Assembly: GCF_003044935.1 (NCBI RefSeq)
Contig: NZ_POXP01000001.1
Location: 744,001 to 808,000, forward strand
Origin: Neisseria subflava
Lineage (GTDB): Bacteria > Pseudomonadota > Gammaproteobacteria > Burkholderiales > Neisseriaceae
Direction: 5' to 3'
Length of the DNA: 64,000 nucleotides
This document shows, in pieces, positions 41,578 through 53,095 of this stretch; within the stretch, counting starts at the first letter, position 1; each line of letters opens with the position of its first letter. Made by a program: the position numbers and the translations under genes. The notes under the pieces were generated by a model, which was given only the letters and a program-made list of their open reading frames with translations, was not told where the DNA came from and ran no database searches.

Positions 41578-43029
41578 ATGGGCTTCAAGCCAATTCCTGC
41601 TGCGGTCGCACTTGTGCTGACGCTGCTTATCTGGTTCGTTATCCCCGTTCCTCAAGGCGTATCGCCTGACGCATGGCATCTTTTGGCATTGTTCGTCGGC
41701 ATTATTGCCGGCATCATCGGTAAAGCCATGCCTATCGGCGCAATGGCGATTTTGGGTATTACCTTGGTTGCACTGACCGGCGTGACCAACGAAAAAGCCG
41801 CCGATGCAACCAAAGACGCTTTGAGCAGCCTCAACAACTCGCTCATCTGGATGATCGGTATCGCCATCATCATTTCACGCGGCCTGTTGAAAACCGGCTT
41901 GGGTATGCGTATCGGCTACCTTTTGATTTCCCTCTTCGGCAAACGCACGCTGGGCGTGGGTTACAGCCTGGCGCTGGCCGACTTGGTCATCGGTCCGGTA
42001 ACGCCGAGTAATACTGCACGCGGCGGTGCCATCGTGCATCCGATTATGAAATCCATTGCCTTGAGCTTCGACTCCGACCCAGAAAAAGGGACGGAAGGCA
42101 AAATCGGCAAATACCTTTCACTGGTCAACTTCCACTCCAATGTGATTACTTGTCTGATTTTTATCACCGCCACCGCACCTAATCCGCTGGTAGTCGAATT
42201 GGTTGCCAAAGCCACCAATTCGGAGATCCAACTCTCTTGGGGTACTTGGTTCTTGGCAATGGTCGTACCCGGCCTGATTGCTATGCTGCTGATGCCGCTA
42301 GTACTGTATTTCCTGTATCCGCCTGAAATCAAACAAACCCCTAACGCCACTGCATTGGCAAAAGAGCATTTGGCTGCCATGGGGCCGATGAAGCGTGAAG
42401 AAAAAATCATGCTGGGTATTTTCTTAGTTCTGCTGCTGTTGTGGGCGGGTATTCCTGAAATGCTGTTTGGCGTGAAAGTGGACGCTACCGCCACCACTTT
42501 CCTCGGCTTGAGCCTGTGCCTGTTGACCGGCGTACTGACTTGGGACGACGCGCTGAAAGAAAAAAGCGCGTGGGATACCATCGTCTGGTTTGCGGCCTTG
42601 GTTATGATGGCAAACTTCCTCAACAAACTGGGCCTCATCAGCTGGTTGTCCGACTCCATGCAAAGCGGTATCGCCCACATGGGCTTGGGTTGGGAAGCCG
42701 GTTGCGCCCTGTTGATGTTGGCCTACCTCTACGCCCACTACGTTTTCGCCAGCGGTACGGCACACGTTACCGCCATGTTCGGCGCATTCTACGGCGCAGG
42801 CTTGGCCTTGGGCGCACCACCGATGCTGTTTGCCCTGATTATGGCAGCCGCTACCGGCATCATGATGTCACTGACTCACTACGCCACCGGTTCTGCACCT
42901 GTCATTTACGGTTCGAACTACGTCAACATGACCGAATGGTGGAAAGCCGGCTTCATCATGAGCGTGGTCGAAATCCTGATTTTCAGCACTGTAGGCATCT
43001 TGTGGTGGAAAGCCTTGGGCTATTGGTAA
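41578..43029 (+). CDS. DASS-family dicarboxylate/citrate antiporter
   Basis: The 483-residue membrane protein has about twelve hydrophobic segments and the two family hairpins around GPVTPSNTARGGAIVHPI and the C-terminal TGSAPVIYGSNYVNMTEWW, typical of the CitT/TtdT/SodiT1 branch of the divalent anion:sodium symporter family. Substrates of relatives are citrate, tartrate, succinate, fumarate or 2-oxoglutarate. AGGAGATTC precedes the ATG. Its neighbours (fumarase, fumarate reductase-like complex) suggest uptake of a C4-dicarboxylate in exchange for succinate. Confidence 0.9.
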   Translation: MGFKPIPAAVALVLTLLIWFVIPVPQGVSPDAWHLLALFVGIIAGIIGKAMPIGAMAILGITLVALTGVTNEKAADATKDALSSLNNSLIWMIGIAIIISRGLLKTGLGMRIGYLLISLFGKRTLGVGYSLALADLVIGPVTPSNTARGGAIVHPIMKSIALSFDSDPEKGTEGKIGKYLSLVNFHSNVITCLIFITATAPNPLVVELVAKATNSEIQLSWGTWFLAMVVPGLIAMLLMPLVLYFLYPPEIKQTPNATALAKEHLAAMGPMKREEKIMLGIFLVLLLLWAGIPEMLFGVKVDATATTFLGLSLCLLTGVLTWDDALKEKSAWDTIVWFAALVMMANFLNKLGLISWLSDSMQSGIAHMGLGWEAGCALLMLAYLYAHYVFASGTAHVTAMFGAFYGAGLALGAPPMLFALIMAAATGIMMSLTHYATGSAPVIYGSNYVNMTEWWKAGFIMSVVEILIFSTVGILWWKALGYW

Positions 43030-43051
43030 CTCTTTAGCCGATTGAAAAATC

Positions 43052-43086
43052 AGGCCGTCTGAAACTCCAATTTCAGACGGCCTTTT
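43052..43086 (+). terminator. DUS terminator after transporter
   Basis: Perfect DUS inverted repeat followed by TTTT. Confidence 0.8.
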
Positions 43087-43123
43087 GTTACAATTTCACT
43101 TTTACCGAACACACTCGATTACC

Positions 43124-44536
43124 GTGAAAATACTCATTCTCGGCAGCGGCCAAGTCGGCTCGACCGTCGCCCAAAACCTCGCCTCTGTTCCCAGCAACGA
43201 CGTTACCATCATCGACATCGACGAAAAAGCGCTCAACCGCATCAGCAGTCGCCTCGATGTCCAAACCATCGTCGGCAACGGCGCATCGCCCTTTACCCTC
43301 GAACAGGCAGGCGCGGCAGACTCCGACCTCCTGCTTGCCCTGACACGCAGCGACGAAACCAACATTGTCGCCTCCAAAATCGCCGCCGACCTATTCAACA
43401 TCCCCAGCCGCATCGCACGCGTGCGCTCAAGCGAATACCTCGAATATCCGGTTGCCGGCAGCGACAACCCCGAAGAAGGCAGCCTCAACATCTTCGGCAT
43501 TACCGAAACCATCAGCCCCGAACAACTGGTTACCGAACAACTTGTCGGCCTGCTCAACTACACCAGCTCATTGCAGGTACTCAGTTTTGCCAACGATAAA
43601 GTGCGCATGGTGATTGTTCAGGCGCGCAAAGGCGGTTTGCTGATCGGCCGTGAAATTGCCGACATCAACCAACACCTGCTCGAAGGCGTGGACTGCCAAA
43701 TCTGCGCCATCTACCGCAACAACCGCCTGATCGTCCCTACGCCGCAAACCGTCATCATCGAAGGCGATGAAGTCCTGTTTGCCGCCGACATCAACAGCGT
43801 GGAAGCCATCATGCGCGAACTGCGCCCCAAAGAAGCGCGTACCCGCCGCATCATGATTGCCGGCGGCGGCAACATCGGCTACCGCCTCGCTAAGCAGCTC
43901 GAATCCAAATACGACATCAAAATCATCGAATACAAACCCCACCGCGCCGAATGGCTGGCCGAGAATCTGGACAACACCCTCGTCCTGCAAGGTTCCGCCA
44001 CCGACGAAACCCTGCTGGACGAAGAATACATCGACGAAATCGACGTCTTCTGCGCGCTGACCAACGATGACGAAAACAACATCATGTCCAGTCTGTTGGC
44101 GAAAAACCTTGGTGCCAAACGCGTAATCACCATCGTCAACCGCTCAAGCTACGTCGATTTGCTCGAAGGCAACAAAATCGATATTGTTGTTTCCCCCCAT
44201 CTGATTACCATCGGCTCCATCCTCGCCCACATCCGCCGAGGCGACATCGTTGCCGTCCACCCTCTGCGCCGCGGCACGGCCGAAGCCATCGAAGTGGTGG
44301 TACATGGCGACAAAAACACTTCCGCCATCGTCGGCCGCCGCATCAGCGGCATCAAATGGCCGAGCGACTGCTACATCGCCGCCATCGTCCGCGGCGCAAC
44401 CGGCGAGGTCATCATGGGACACCACACCGAAACCATCCTCCAAGACGGCGACCACATTATCTTCTTCGTCTCACGCCGCCGCGTCCTGCCAGAGTTGGAA
44501 AAACTCATTCAAGTCAAAATGGGCTTTTTCGGTTAA
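43124..44536 (+). CDS. trkA: Trk potassium uptake regulatory protein TrkA
   Basis: The protein has two RCK halves, each starting with a Rossmann NAD-binding motif (ILGSGQVGSTVAQNL near residue 5 and IAGGGNIGYRLAKQLE near 245). Each is followed by a TrkA-C ligand domain. It gates the TrkH/TrkG potassium channel at the inner membrane. The start is a GTG at 43124, placed directly before the first strand (KILILGSG). The product is 470 residues, close to the usual 458. Confidence 0.93.
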   Translation: MKILILGSGQVGSTVAQNLASVPSNDVTIIDIDEKALNRISSRLDVQTIVGNGASPFTLEQAGAADSDLLLALTRSDETNIVASKIAADLFNIPSRIARVRSSEYLEYPVAGSDNPEEGSLNIFGITETISPEQLVTEQLVGLLNYTSSLQVLSFANDKVRMVIVQARKGGLLIGREIADINQHLLEGVDCQICAIYRNNRLIVPTPQTVIIEGDEVLFAADINSVEAIMRELRPKEARTRRIMIAGGGNIGYRLAKQLESKYDIKIIEYKPHRAEWLAENLDNTLVLQGSATDETLLDEEYIDEIDVFCALTNDDENNIMSSLLAKNLGAKRVITIVNRSSYVDLLEGNKIDIVVSPHLITIGSILAHIRRGDIVAVHPLRRGTAEAIEVVVHGDKNTSAIVGRRISGIKWPSDCYIAAIVRGATGEVIMGHHTETILQDGDHIIFFVSRRRVLPELEKLIQVKMGFFG

Positions 44537-44565
44537 GCCTAAAATTCATCCTCTTGAAGACATTA

Positions 44566-44601
44566 AAAGGCCGTCTGAAAACCTTTTCAGATGGCCTTTA
44601 T
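44566..44601. terminator. DUS terminator trkA / lgt
   Basis: An inverted pair of a DUS and a one-mismatch DUS (TTTTCAGATGGCC) forms a hairpin between the convergent genes. Confidence 0.75.
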
Positions 44602-44612
44602 TCTTGTTTTAT

Positions 44613-45473
44613 TTACTCTTTGGCAACGCTGTTTTTACGGCCAAACCAAACAAAACCAATCACGCCCAATACAATCATCGGCACGCTCAACCATTGACCC
44701 ATGGATAAACCCAAGGTTAGCAGGCCGAGATAGTCGTCAGGCTGGCGGGCAAATTCGGCGATAAAGCGGAACAATCCGTAACCGCCCAAGAACAATGCTG
44801 CCGTTTGTCCGACCGGACGTGGTTTTTTCGAGAAAATCCAAACAATGACAAACAGGCAAATGCCTTCAAGGGCAAACTGGTAAAGCTGAGACGGATGGCG
44901 CGGCAGCATGCCGTATTGTTGCAGCCATTCGGCCCACAAAGGATTGTGCGCCGCGGCTTCCGCATCTTCGTAACGCGCTTGAGGGAAACCCATCGCCCAG
45001 AAAGCATTGAGTTCGGTCACGCGTCCCCAAAGTTCGCCGTTGATAAAGTTGCCGATACGGCCGGAAGCCAAGCCCAGCGGTACGAGCGGTGCAACGGTAT
45101 CCATCAATTTTAAAATGCTGATGTTGTGCTTGCGGCCAAACAGCCACATGGCAATGACCACACCCAAAAAACCGCCGTGAAACGACATGCCGCCTTCCCA
45201 CACTTTGAAAATATCCAACGGGTTGGCAAGATAATCGGAAAATTTATAAAACAAAACGTAGCCGATACGGCCGCCCAAGATGACGCCCAAGATACCCCAA
45301 GTCAGGAAATCGTCGAGTGTTTCTTTAGTAAACACAGAATTGCCCTGCGCGATACGACGGCGGCCCAAAATCGTAAACAGGATAAAGCCGACGATATAGC
45401 TCAAGGCATACCAGCGGATGGCAAGCGGGCCGATGCTGATCAGCACCGGATCAAACTGGGGATGTATCATCAT
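44613..45473 (-). CDS. lgt: prolipoprotein diacylglyceryl transferase
   Basis: The 286-residue, seven-helix enzyme has the Lgt signature [14 protein letters not shown], the essential His-Gly-Gly motif MSFHGGFLG and the C-terminal [14 protein letters not shown]. It transfers diacylglycerol from phosphatidylglycerol to the lipobox Cys of prolipoproteins in the inner membrane. The first two codons are both ATG; either may be used. Confidence 0.96.
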   Translation of the reverse strand: MMIHPQFDPVLISIGPLAIRWYALSYIVGFILFTILGRRRIAQGNSVFTKETLDDFLTWGILGVILGGRIGYVLFYKFSDYLANPLDIFKVWEGGMSFHGGFLGVVIAMWLFGRKHNISILKLMDTVAPLVPLGLASGRIGNFINGELWGRVTELNAFWAMGFPQARYEDAEAAAHNPLWAEWLQQYGMLPRHPSQLYQFALEGICLFVIVWIFSKKPRPVGQTAALFLGGYGLFRFIAEFARQPDDYLGLLTLGLSMGQWLSVPMIVLGVIGFVWFGRKNSVAKE

Positions 45474-45547
45474 AATGTGTATTCCTTATCTCAAAGGCCG
45501 TCTGAAAGCCTGAACTTTCAGACGGCCTGTATGCAGTGTCGGACGGT

Positions 45548-46678
45548 TTAACGCAAATCGCCAACCACATTCAAAATAGCAGACAACATGGCCTCGCCCA
45601 AGCGCAGCGAGCGTTGGCCGTTCCAGCCGAAATCGTCGTCCGGCAGGTTGGCATTGTCTTTAAACGGCATTTCCAAAGTATAAGCAAGGCAGTTGAAATG
45701 ATTGCCGACCCAGTTGGTCGCCAAAGTCATGTTTGCCTGACCCGGCGCATCTTTGTCATAGCCGTAATCGTCTTGGAAATCGGGGCTGGCATTGAGCAGC
45801 GCAAGTTTGAATTGTTCTTCCAAGGCTTCAATGCGCTCGTTGTAGTTCGGCACGCCTTCGGTACCGGCCACAAAGACAAACGGCAGACCTTCATCGCCGT
45901 GAATATCCAAGAACAAATCCACGCCGGTTTCCATCATTTTTTCGCGGACGGTAAAAACTTCGGGGCTTCGCTCCAAAGTCGGGTTTTCCCATTCGCGGTT
46001 GAGATTGGCGCCGGCGGCATTGGTGCGCAGGTTGCCCAATACCGAGCCGTCCGGATTCATATTCGGCACAATGTAGAAAGTCGCACGGTCAAGCAGCATG
46101 CGCGCGGTCGGATCTTGCGGATCAAGCAGACGACCCAGCAAACCTTCGACAAACCATTCCGCCATGGTTTCGCCCGGATGTTGACGGGCGATAATCCAGA
46201 CTTTCATGTCGCTTTCGACTTGGTTGCCGATGGTCAACAGATTAATATCGCGGCCTTGAACAGTGCTGCCCAAGTCGTCGATACGGCACAAGCCGCTACC
46301 CTGCGCATCGCCCAAAAGGTTCAAATGCTGCTCGTTGGAATAAGGCTCGAAATAAGCGTAGTAAACGCTGTTGGACAAAGGCGTATGGTTGATGGTCAAC
46401 ACGCCGTTTTCATAGCTGGTCGGCACGCGGAACCAATTTTGGCGGTCGTAAGAAGCGCAAGCCTGATAGTCCTCCCAGCCCAAAGGATACGCAGCGTCCG
46501 CCGCATTTTCAAAATGCATCACGCAGTTTTGATAGGCCGCACCCTGCAAACGGAAGTAAAACCATTGGGCAAACTCCGAAGCATTGTCGGGACGCAGGGC
46601 GAGACGGATATCGGCAGGGTTGCTCAAGTCTTTGACAACGACCGAACCGGCATCGAATTGGGTGCTGATTTTCATCAT
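45548..46678 (-). CDS. M14-family cytosolic carboxypeptidase-like protein
   Basis: The 376-residue protein has an N-terminal beta-rich domain (residues 1-115) as in cytosolic carboxypeptidases (CCP/Nna1-like), then a zinc carboxypeptidase domain. Zinc ligands are HPGETMAEWF (H, E) and DIHGDEG (H); NMNPDGSV and NLNREWENP bind substrate, and the general base is Glu in YTLEMPF. No signal peptide is present, so it is cytoplasmic. Eukaryotic relatives trim C-terminal acidic residues; the bacterial substrate is unknown. AGGAT precedes the paired ATG codons at 46678 and 46675. Confidence 0.87.
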   Translation of the reverse strand: MMKISTQFDAGSVVVKDLSNPADIRLALRPDNASEFAQWFYFRLQGAAYQNCVMHFENAADAAYPLGWEDYQACASYDRQNWFRVPTSYENGVLTINHTPLSNSVYYAYFEPYSNEQHLNLLGDAQGSGLCRIDDLGSTVQGRDINLLTIGNQVESDMKVWIIARQHPGETMAEWFVEGLLGRLLDPQDPTARMLLDRATFYIVPNMNPDGSVLGNLRTNAAGANLNREWENPTLERSPEVFTVREKMMETGVDLFLDIHGDEGLPFVFVAGTEGVPNYNERIEALEEQFKLALLNASPDFQDDYGYDKDAPGQANMTLATNWVGNHFNCLAYTLEMPFKDNANLPDDDFGWNGQRSLRLGEAMLSAILNVVGDLR

Positions 46679-46852
46679 GGGTATCCTTAGTAATCGGCAA
46701 AGAGGCCGAAGCAAACCGTCATTTTACCGTTTGCATGAGGCTGGTTTCAACCATTTAACTGATTTAACAGGATTTCAAGCGCTTGGAAATATTGTTTCAG
46801 ACGGCCTTTGGGATTAAGATAAAGGCCGAAATCATGAAACAAGGTTGAAACC

Positions 46853-47740
46853 ATGACTCAGCAACAATCTGTCTCCTCTGCGATCAAAGCGCGCGTCCTT
46901 GCCGAATCTTTACCTTATATCCGCCGTTTTTCCGGCTCCATCATCGTCATCAAATACGGCGGCAACGCCATGACCGAGTCGGCCTTAAAAGAGGGCTTCG
47001 CACGCGATGTCGTCCTGCTCAAACTGATCGGCCTGCATCCCGTCATCGTTCACGGCGGTGGCCCGCAAATCAATGAAATGCTGGAAAAAGTCGGCAAAAA
47101 AGGAGAATTTGTTCAAGGCATGCGCGTCACCGACAGCGAAACCATGGACATCGTAGAAATGGTTTTGGGCGGACACGTCAATAAAGAAATCGTTTCCATG
47201 ATTACCTCCTTCGGCGGTCGCGCCGTCGGCATTACCGGCCGGGACAACCACTTCATCAAAGCGGAAAAACTCCTGATCGACACGCCCGAGCAAAAAGGCG
47301 TGGACATCGGCCAAGTCGGCACAGTGGCCGACATCGATACCCGTTTGGTGGAAGGCTTGGTCGAGCGCGGCTGCATTCCGGTCATCGCACCCATCGGCGT
47401 AGGCCAAAACGGCGAAGCGTTCAACATCAATGCCGACTTGGTTGCCGGCAAACTGGCGGAAAAACTTCAAGCCGAAAAACTGCTGATGATGACCAATATC
47501 CCCGGCGTACTGGATAAAGAAGGCAAATTATTGACCACTCTGACACCAAGCCGCATTGACGAACTGATTGAAGACGGCACGCTGTACGGCGGCATGCTGC
47601 CTAAAATTGCCTCCGCCGTCGAAGCCGCCAAAAGCGGCGTCAAAGCCACGCACATCATAGACGGCCGCGTTCCCAACGCCCTGCTCTTGGAGGTGCTGAC
47701 CGATGACGGTGTAGGTTCGATGATTTTAGGCAAGGGCTAA
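46853..47740 (+). CDS. argB: acetylglutamate kinase
   Basis: The 295-residue amino-acid kinase has the glycine-rich IKYGGNAM near residue 34, [11 protein letters not shown], and the C-terminal ATP-site segment [12 protein letters not shown]. It phosphorylates N-acetylglutamate in arginine synthesis. The sequence length agrees with the arginine-inhibited long form. It stands alone, preceded and followed by single DUS copies. Confidence 0.95.
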   Translation: MTQQQSVSSAIKARVLAESLPYIRRFSGSIIVIKYGGNAMTESALKEGFARDVVLLKLIGLHPVIVHGGGPQINEMLEKVGKKGEFVQGMRVTDSETMDIVEMVLGGHVNKEIVSMITSFGGRAVGITGRDNHFIKAEKLLIDTPEQKGVDIGQVGTVADIDTRLVEGLVERGCIPVIAPIGVGQNGEAFNINADLVAGKLAEKLQAEKLLMMTNIPGVLDKEGKLLTTLTPSRIDELIEDGTLYGGMLPKIASAVEAAKSGVKATHIIDGRVPNALLLEVLTDDGVGSMILGKG

Positions 47741-47955
47741 TCTGGTTTTCAGACGGCCTTATGCCTGATTTAATCAGCTTTTCACCCTAAAAAGGGGAAA
47801 AAATGTTACACTATACGACTTACTGTTTGTTTAAACGATATTGACGTGAAACAAACTTACAGTCGGTTTCATACCGACACCGATGCCATGCCCGGCAAAG
47901 ACGGTATAATGTCTGCATTCATCAGACTTCGGCAATCATCCTCAAGGCCGTCTGA

Positions 47956-49290
<1,335 letters not shown>

Positions 49291-49313
49291 GCAAAATATA
49301 GGATATTGATTGT

Positions 49314-49589
49314 ATGAAGTGGGTGACTTTTGTTTTAACCTTCGCACTGTTGTGCTGTCAGTACAGCCTTTGGTTTGGCAAAGGCAGCGTCGGGCATACG
49401 GAAGAATTGCAGGAGCAGCTCGTCCGTCAGGAGGAAAAAAACCAAACGCTCACTTTACGCAACAATTTCCTCAATGCGGAAGTTGAAGACTTGGCACACG
49501 GACAAGAGGCCATCGCCGAAATTGCCCGCGTCGAATTGGGTTATGTCCAAGACGGCGAAGTATATTACCGAATCATCGACCGCCGCTAA
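49314..49589 (+). CDS. ftsB: cell division protein FtsB
   Basis: This 91-residue bitopic protein has one N-terminal membrane helix (WVTFVLTFALLCCQYSLWFG) followed by a coiled coil (residues 30-60, EELQEQLVRQEEKNQTL) and the conserved EIARVELGYVQDGEVYYRI end. It forms the FtsQLB complex at the division septum. It lies directly after eno, as in many proteobacteria. Confidence 0.94.
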   Translation: MKWVTFVLTFALLCCQYSLWFGKGSVGHTEELQEQLVRQEEKNQTLTLRNNFLNAEVEDLAHGQEAIAEIARVELGYVQDGEVYYRIIDRR

Positions 49590-49599
49590 ACCCTGTCAA

Positions 49600-49636
49600 A
49601 AAAGGCCGTCTGAAAACACACTTTTCAGACGGCCTT
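49600..49636 (+). terminator. DUS terminator after ftsB
   Basis: A perfect DUS inverted repeat followed by six T residues. Confidence 0.85.
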
Positions 49637-49689
49637 TTTTATCGCAATCGCTATATAATCACATATCCCAAAATCAAATTATACCCATC

Positions 49690-50181
49690 ATGTATGACGT
49701 AAACACCCACGATGTCCGCCGATTTTTTGCCCACGTCTGGCAACACAGGCTCGCACCGCTCCAATTGGACGGCCTGCAACAAAAAGCCTTACGCATTATC
49801 GAAGCCCATCCCGAATACGGACACTATCTCGAAGACATCGAGCAATATTTAGATAAAGAATGGCTGCCCGAAGACGGCGAAAGCAACCCATTCCTGCATA
49901 TGTCGCTACACCTTTCCCTCCAAGAGCAAAGCGCCATCGACCAACCGCCGGGCATCCGTGCCATCCACCAACAACTTTGCGCCCGTTACAACGGCGACTG
50001 GGTCAAAGCCGAACACGACATGATGGAAGCCTTGGCAGAAACCATCTGGGAAGCACAACGCTACGGACGGGGCCTTGACGTCAACGCCTACATGACCCGC
50101 TTGCGGAAATTGGTCGGCTTAGGCCAAGAAGAAAACGCCCGCCTCAATCCCCATGAAGTCGGCCTAATGGATACAAAGTAA
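49690..50181 (+). CDS. DUF1841 family protein
   Basis: The 163-residue soluble protein begins MYDVNTHDVRRFFAHVWQ and contains the segment NPFLHMSLHLSLQEQ and WEAQRYGRG, features of the DUF1841 family of beta/gamma-proteobacteria. No function is established for the family. There is no signal peptide or membrane segment. No strong ribosome site precedes the ATG at 49690. Confidence 0.8.
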   Translation: MYDVNTHDVRRFFAHVWQHRLAPLQLDGLQQKALRIIEAHPEYGHYLEDIEQYLDKEWLPEDGESNPFLHMSLHLSLQEQSAIDQPPGIRAIHQQLCARYNGDWVKAEHDMMEALAETIWEAQRYGRGLDVNAYMTRLRKLVGLGQEENARLNPHEVGLMDTK

Positions 50182-50291
50182 CTTCTTTTCAGACGGCCTC
50201 ATCCCATACAAATCCTTACACTCACCAAAGCCAACGTTTCCATCTTTCATGCTAAATTACTTTTTTGAAATCCCCTTATAAGGAAACCAAA

Positions 50292-50999
50292 ATGCTCCGC
50301 CCAACCCTTACCGCCCTACTGCTAGCCGCCTCCTTGCCTGTAGCAGCCGAAAGTCTCAACTACAACATCGTTGAATTTTCCGAATCCGCCAACATGGAGG
50401 TACCGCGGGACACCATGACCGCGTATTTCAGCGTCAATGCAGAAGGCAAAGACCGTCAAACCGTCAACCAAGCCTTCATGAAGAAATTCAACCAGTTCAA
50501 CAAAATCTCCCAAAACAGCAAATTTAAAGCCGAACTGATGGAACGCAACGCCTCCCCACGCTATCAATACACCAATGGCAAACGTACCCAAACCGGCTGG
50601 GAAGAACACGCCTACTTCAAAGTAGAAAGCAAAGACTTTGAAGCACTCAACCGCCTGATTGCCGACAGCATCAATATCGCCGTTTTGGAAAGTTCCTCAT
50701 TTTCCGTATCCAAAGAAAAACGCGAAGAAACCGTCGACCAACTGAGTAAAGCCGTCATCCTGCGCTTCAAAGACCGCGCCCAAAACCTCGCCCAAACACT
50801 CGGCTTCTCCAGCTACAAAATCGTCAAACTCAACTTGGGTCATATCGGCAACCGCCAAGTCGGCGGCGACTTTGCACACGCCAAAATGCTGCGTGCAATC
50901 CCCGCCGCAGAAGTGGCTGCAGGAATAGAAGATGGCGTACCGGCTTCTCCGGGTTCGGAAGAAATCAGCCTGACCGTCAACGGCTCGGTACAAATGTAG
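50292..50999 (+). CDS. periplasmic SIMPL-domain (DUF541) protein
   Basis: The 235-residue protein has a short signal peptide (MLRPTLTALLLAASLPVAAE) and then a SIMPL/DUF541 domain: beta strands around SESANMEVPRDTMTAYFSV and the later DFEALNRLIADSIN and VDQLSKAVILRFKDRAQNLA helices. The ATG at 50292 follows AAGGAAACC. Family members are periplasmic or outer-membrane proteins without a fixed role, some linked to oxidative stress. Confidence 0.82.
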   Translation: MLRPTLTALLLAASLPVAAESLNYNIVEFSESANMEVPRDTMTAYFSVNAEGKDRQTVNQAFMKKFNQFNKISQNSKFKAELMERNASPRYQYTNGKRTQTGWEEHAYFKVESKDFEALNRLIADSINIAVLESSSFSVSKEKREETVDQLSKAVILRFKDRAQNLAQTLGFSSYKIVKLNLGHIGNRQVGGDFAHAKMLRAIPAAEVAAGIEDGVPASPGSEEISLTVNGSVQM

Positions 51000-51019
51000 G
51001 ATTTTCTTTTAAATCATTT

Positions 51020-51058
51020 TAAAGGCCGTCTGAAGTCTATTTTTCAGACGGCCTTTTA
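51020..51058. terminator. bidirectional DUS terminator
   Basis: DUS inverted repeat with flanking A/T runs between the SIMPL gene and convergent ssb. Confidence 0.8.
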
Positions 51059-51069
51059 TTATCTCGTCA

Positions 51070-51597
51070 TTAGAACGGAATATCGTCGTCGATATCTTCA
51101 ACCGGAGCGGTCGGTTGTGCCGGTGCAGGACGACGGGCCGGGGCGGCCGGGGGTTCTTGCGCCGGGGCAGATTGGTATTGCTGTTGTGGCGCTTGTTGGT
51201 AGCTGCTTTGGCTTGAATGACCGCCTTGGTTATAGCCGTCATCGTATGGTGCGCCGCCGCTGTTGTCGTTGCGGCTGCCGAGCATTTTCATCTCATTGGC
51301 GATGATGTCGTAAGCGGTGCGTTCGATGCCGTCTTTGCCTTGGTATTTACGGCTTTGGATACGGCCTTCCAGGTACACTTGGCTGCCTTTACGCAGGTAT
51401 TGGCCGGCGATTTCGGCGAGTTTGCGGTACATGGTGATGTTGTGCCATTCGGTACGTTCTACGCGTTGGCCGTTGCGGTCGTTCCAAGTTTCGCTGGTGG
51501 CAACGCTGAAATTACAGACGGCCTCGCCGTTGGGCATATAGCGGACTTCCGGGTCGCGGCCGAGACGGCCGATGAGGATAACTTTATTCAATGACAT
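51070..51597 (-). CDS. ssb: single-stranded DNA-binding protein
   Basis: The 175-residue protein starts [19 protein letters not shown] with the OB fold (residues 1-112; [28 protein letters not shown]). A flexible Gln/Pro/Ala tail follows and ends in the conserved acidic tip DIDDDIPF that recruits partner proteins. It coats single-stranded DNA in replication, repair and, in Neisseria, transformation. The ATG at 51597 is the family start; the longer frame upstream runs into the MFS gene. Confidence 0.97.
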   Translation of the reverse strand: MSLNKVILIGRLGRDPEVRYMPNGEAVCNFSVATSETWNDRNGQRVERTEWHNITMYRKLAEIAGQYLRKGSQVYLEGRIQSRKYQGKDGIERTAYDIIANEMKMLGSRNDNSGGAPYDDGYNQGGHSSQSSYQQAPQQQYQSAPAQEPPAAPARRPAPAQPTAPVEDIDDDIPF

Positions 51598-51598
51598 T

Positions 51599-52981
51599 TT
51601 ACACTCCTGTGATGATTTTTTCGGCGGCCTCTTGGTCGAATCCTTTTTGCAAGGCCTTGATATAAATGGTTTGTTTGTCTGCGCTGAAGCTGATGCTTTC
51701 GACGCCTTCAATTTCGGTCAGTTTTTGGTAGAGCAAATCCGGATTTTGTTGCCATTCGGCGTTAAGCGGATAGCTGAGGTTTTTGACGGGTTTCGGTGCC
51801 GGTAAGATGAGTGCCAATACCAGCCACAGCAGCATCAATACGCTACAAAAGGTAAAAACGCCTGAAAACCCATATTTTTGGAACAATAAGCCACCGGTCG
51901 CGCCACCGACAAACAAGCCGACCGACTGTAATGTGTTATACACGCCCATCGCCGTTCCTTTCAAATCGGACGGGGCGATTTTCGATACCATAGACGGCAG
52001 GCTGGCTTCCAATACATTGAAACCAATAAAATAAACAATCAAATAAGCGGTAATCAACCATATCGAGTGCATGCCAAACAGCAAGCCGATTTGTGCCGCC
52101 GCGATGCAGACGATACCGAGAATAAACACTTGCTTAAGCTTGTTGCGTGTTTCGCCGACGATAATCAGCGGCACCATAATAATCAGGCCGGTAATGGTTG
52201 ACGGCAGATAGACTTGCCAGTGATGGATTTTTTCCAAACCCAACTGCGTCATGGCAAACGGCAATGCGGTAAATAATGCCATTTGCGCCGCATGCAAGGC
52301 AAAAATGCCGAAATCGAGATTGAGCAGCTGGCGGTTTTTCAATACTTCGCCCATACGTGAAGGCTGCGCCTGTGTATCTTCGTGCAATTTTGACTCTTCC
52401 GGCTCTGGCGTCATCCACGCAACCACGCCGATACTGATTACCGTCAGGATACCGGTCAGCGCGAACAGGCCGGATACGCCGATAAAGCTGGCAATCATCG
52501 GGGCAAGCACCAGGCTGACGGAGAAGGTCAAGCCTATGCTCAGGCCGATCATCGCCATCGCACGCGTCCGCACTTCGCTACGGGTTAAATCCGCCAGCAA
52601 AGCGGTTACCGCCGCGCTGACGGCACCCGCGCCTTGAATGGCACGCGCGGCGACCAACATTTGCAGGCTGTCGGCAACTGCGGCCAAAAAACTACCGGCG
52701 GCAAACACAATCAAGCCGATATAAATCACTTTTTTACGGCCGAACTTGTCGGAAGCGATGCCCAATGGCAGCTGCAACAAGGCCTGTGTCAGCCCGTAAA
52801 TGCCCATTGCCATACCGACCAATGCTTTATTATCTTCCGCACCGGGCAACGAAGCGGCATACATTGCCAAAACAGGCAGCACCAAAAACATCCCCAGCAT
52901 ACGCAGTGCGTAAACGCCTGAGAGTGTGGTACTGGCACGCCATTCGTGCGGAAACATTTGAATGCGGTTATCTCTTGCCAT
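51599..52981 (-). CDS. MFS exporter with C-terminal ferredoxin-like domain (YajR-like)
   Basis: This 460-residue transporter has twelve hydrophobic helices with the MFS motif A loop [14 protein letters not shown] after helix 2 and the antiporter-type motif C region in helix 5. The last 65 residues (after [10 protein letters not shown]) form a small soluble domain, as in YajR of E. coli. It ends one base before the ssb start codon, so the two are probably co-transcribed. Substrate unknown. Confidence 0.88.
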   Translation of the reverse strand: MARDNRIQMFPHEWRASTTLSGVYALRMLGMFLVLPVLAMYAASLPGAEDNKALVGMAMGIYGLTQALLQLPLGIASDKFGRKKVIYIGLIVFAAGSFLAAVADSLQMLVAARAIQGAGAVSAAVTALLADLTRSEVRTRAMAMIGLSIGLTFSVSLVLAPMIASFIGVSGLFALTGILTVISIGVVAWMTPEPEESKLHEDTQAQPSRMGEVLKNRQLLNLDFGIFALHAAQMALFTALPFAMTQLGLEKIHHWQVYLPSTITGLIIMVPLIIVGETRNKLKQVFILGIVCIAAAQIGLLFGMHSIWLITAYLIVYFIGFNVLEASLPSMVSKIAPSDLKGTAMGVYNTLQSVGLFVGGATGGLLFQKYGFSGVFTFCSVLMLLWLVLALILPAPKPVKNLSYPLNAEWQQNPDLLYQKLTEIEGVESISFSADKQTIYIKALQKGFDQEAAEKIITGV

Positions 52982-52986
52982 AAATA

Positions 52987-53027
52987 ATGTTTCAGACGGC
53001 CTTAAATTTGCGAAAGGCCGTCTGAAA
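52987..53027. repeat. DUS inverted pair
   Basis: A DUS pair lies just upstream of the MFS gene start and downstream of the transglycosylase stop (53096); it may terminate the latter on the minus strand. Confidence 0.6.
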
Positions 53028-53095
53028 GTGTGAATTAACAGATTTTCTGATTATACAGGATTCAAAGGAATTGCATGGGGCAAATCGCAAGCCGC